A stretch of DNA of 64,000 nucleotides. It comes from Vibrio tritonius (lineage in GTDB: Bacteria; Pseudomonadota; Gammaproteobacteria; Enterobacterales; Vibrionaceae). The notes under the pieces are model-generated. The model was not told the origin of the DNA and did not search any database. It saw only the letters and a list, made by a program, of their open reading frames with translations. The position numbers were made by a program, and so were the translations under genes. This document shows, piece by piece, positions 63,221 through 64,000 of this stretch. The DNA is taken from assembly GCF_001547935.1 (NCBI RefSeq), contig NZ_AP014636.1, positions 186,001 through 250,000 on the forward strand, read 5' to 3'. Every line of letters begins with the position of its first letter. Position 1 is the first letter of the stretch.

Positions 63221-63934
63221 ATGTTAAAAGTCAAAAATCGACCTTCTTGTCTTTTTTTGCCAATAAAATTTAAAAATATATATGGCTATGAGATGGACTT
63301 TGACTCATCCATAATAGATATGGAGGATATGTCAATAAAGTCAGTGTTATCAATTGGGGCTTCTTCTATGGGGAAGAAGCGTAAAACTGAATATATATCA
63401 GGTAGGGTGTGTGCTCAAAAATCTCTAGAAAGGTTAGGCGTATATGACGAATTTGTAGGCGTTAATTGTGATAGGAGTCCTTGTTGGCCAGAAAATGTTG
63501 TTGGTTCTATTACGCATAGTAACTCACGAGCAATTGCAATAGTTGCATCGAATTCTAATTATAGAAATCTAGGTGTTGATGTGGAAAATACTATTACAGA
63601 AGAGGTCAGTGATTTGATTTCTATAAATGTAATAGATGATGAAGAACACGATGTTATGGGGTCGCCAGCTATTAGCCAACTGACAAAAGAAGAATTTGTA
63701 ACATTAGTTTTCTCAGCCAAGGAATCTATTTTTAAAGCGTTATATTGTGATGTGGGATATTTCTTCGGATTTGAAGTTGTAAAGTTGATCCAAGCTTCTA
63801 AGAATACTTTGACATTTGAGTTAAGGAGCAGTTTATGTGAAAAATGGGTTTTTGGTACGTGTGTTGAGGTGTATTTTCGTATTAATGATAAAGTGATTTT
63901 TACGATGGTTGCTATTTCAACTAATACTGCATAA
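63221..63934 (+). CDS. 4'-phosphopantetheinyl transferase (EntD/Sfp type)
   Basis: 237 aa from the ATG at 63221; a GTG at 63176 is also in frame and neither has a strong ribosome site, so the start is uncertain. Motifs: SGRVCAQKSLERLG (P1 region), CWPENVVGSITHS, GVDVEN with the Mg-binding acids, and FSAKESIFKALY (W/F-SxKE-x-x-x-K). It loads the phosphopantetheine arm on the ACP and T domains of this cluster. Codon use is AT-rich, like the rest of the island. It has a 130-nt leader and may have its own promoter. The 66 nt after it to the window end hold nothing clear. Confidence 0.93.
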   Translation: MLKVKNRPSCLFLPIKFKNIYGYEMDFDSSIIDMEDMSIKSVLSIGASSMGKKRKTEYISGRVCAQKSLERLGVYDEFVGVNCDRSPCWPENVVGSITHSNSRAIAIVASNSNYRNLGVDVENTITEEVSDLISINVIDDEEHDVMGSPAISQLTKEEFVTLVFSAKESIFKALYCDVGYFFGFEVVKLIQASKNTLTFELRSSLCEKWVFGTCVEVYFRINDKVIFTMVAISTNTA

Positions 63935-64000
63935 GTACGATTGTGGCTGGCTGCGTCACCCAATACGACAAAGTGATCAGTTGTCGCACCTTGTCCAAAG

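Overview
The window looks like a chromosomal segment of a marine Vibrio (Vibrionaceae). The support is the gene content (norR-hmp, pepT, arfA, guaC, a GsiABCD-type importer, a Cache-type chemoreceptor), the base composition, and four copies of an intergenic repeat that I know from Vibrio genomes. I see no rRNA or tRNA gene, no CRISPR array and no complete insertion sequence. All functional calls come from reading sequence and motifs, not from a search.

Left part (1-36.9 kb), ordinary Vibrio backbone. On the minus strand is the start of a MoxR / DUF58 / DUF4381 / VWA (Bat-type) cluster. A chemoreceptor and a 66-aa partner follow. Next is a carbohydrate block: a periplasmic DUF4432 epimerase-like protein, a secreted GH43 arabinanase-like enzyme, a FrnE/DsbA-like thiol oxidoreductase and a cytoplasmic GH13 amylase. 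Two structured-RNA candidates lie between the amylase and pepT. MscS, NorR and flavohaemoglobin follow, with a sigma-54 promoter and NorR boxes visible; then a cold-shock protein, ArfA with its stop codon inside an RNA hairpin, and a ThrE-like exporter. From 19.2 to 29.7 kb a LysR regulator faces an eight-gene operon: dgcN, dgcA, a four-gene peptide ABC importer, a DmpA-type and an M55 D-aminopeptidase. Read as a unit, it would import peptides containing D-amino acids, cleave them and turn D-glutamate into the L-form. Small membrane proteins, a secreted alpha/beta hydrolase, a REC-CheC response regulator with a PAS partner, nnr and guaC complete the backbone.

Right part (37 kb to the window end), an accessory island that begins exactly at the 3' end of guaC. 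A P2-type tyrosine integrase sits there, with three GGCGACA direct repeats at its 3' side and a near-consensus LexA box upstream of its start. Behind it are two broken tniQ genes that closely resemble the TniQ of CRISPR-associated Tn7-like transposons (type I-F3, Tn6677-like). The site just downstream of guaC is a known attachment site of those elements, so this looks like a graveyard of one or more such transposons later reused by an integrase island. No Cas genes, Tn7 ends or CRISPR repeats were seen, and the far end of the island lies outside the window.

From 41.1 to 63.9 kb the island carries a hybrid PKS-NRPS biosynthetic cluster, all on the plus strand: a KS-AT-ACP PKS; a C-A-T-TE NRPS; a membrane di-iron hydroxylase; a luciferase-like (MupA/Atu3671-type) monooxygenase; an MFS exporter; a 3167-aa NRPS (C-A-T-C-A-T-C-A-T, no TE); a membrane-anchored alpha/beta hydrolase; a type II thioesterase; a GNAT acetyltransferase; and a phosphopantetheinyl transferase. 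A likely order is giant NRPS (three residues, the first predicted serine), then PKS (malonyl extension), then C-A-T-TE (fourth residue and release), which differs from gene order. I do not recognise the product; this cluster and the transposon remnants are the most interesting parts of the window.
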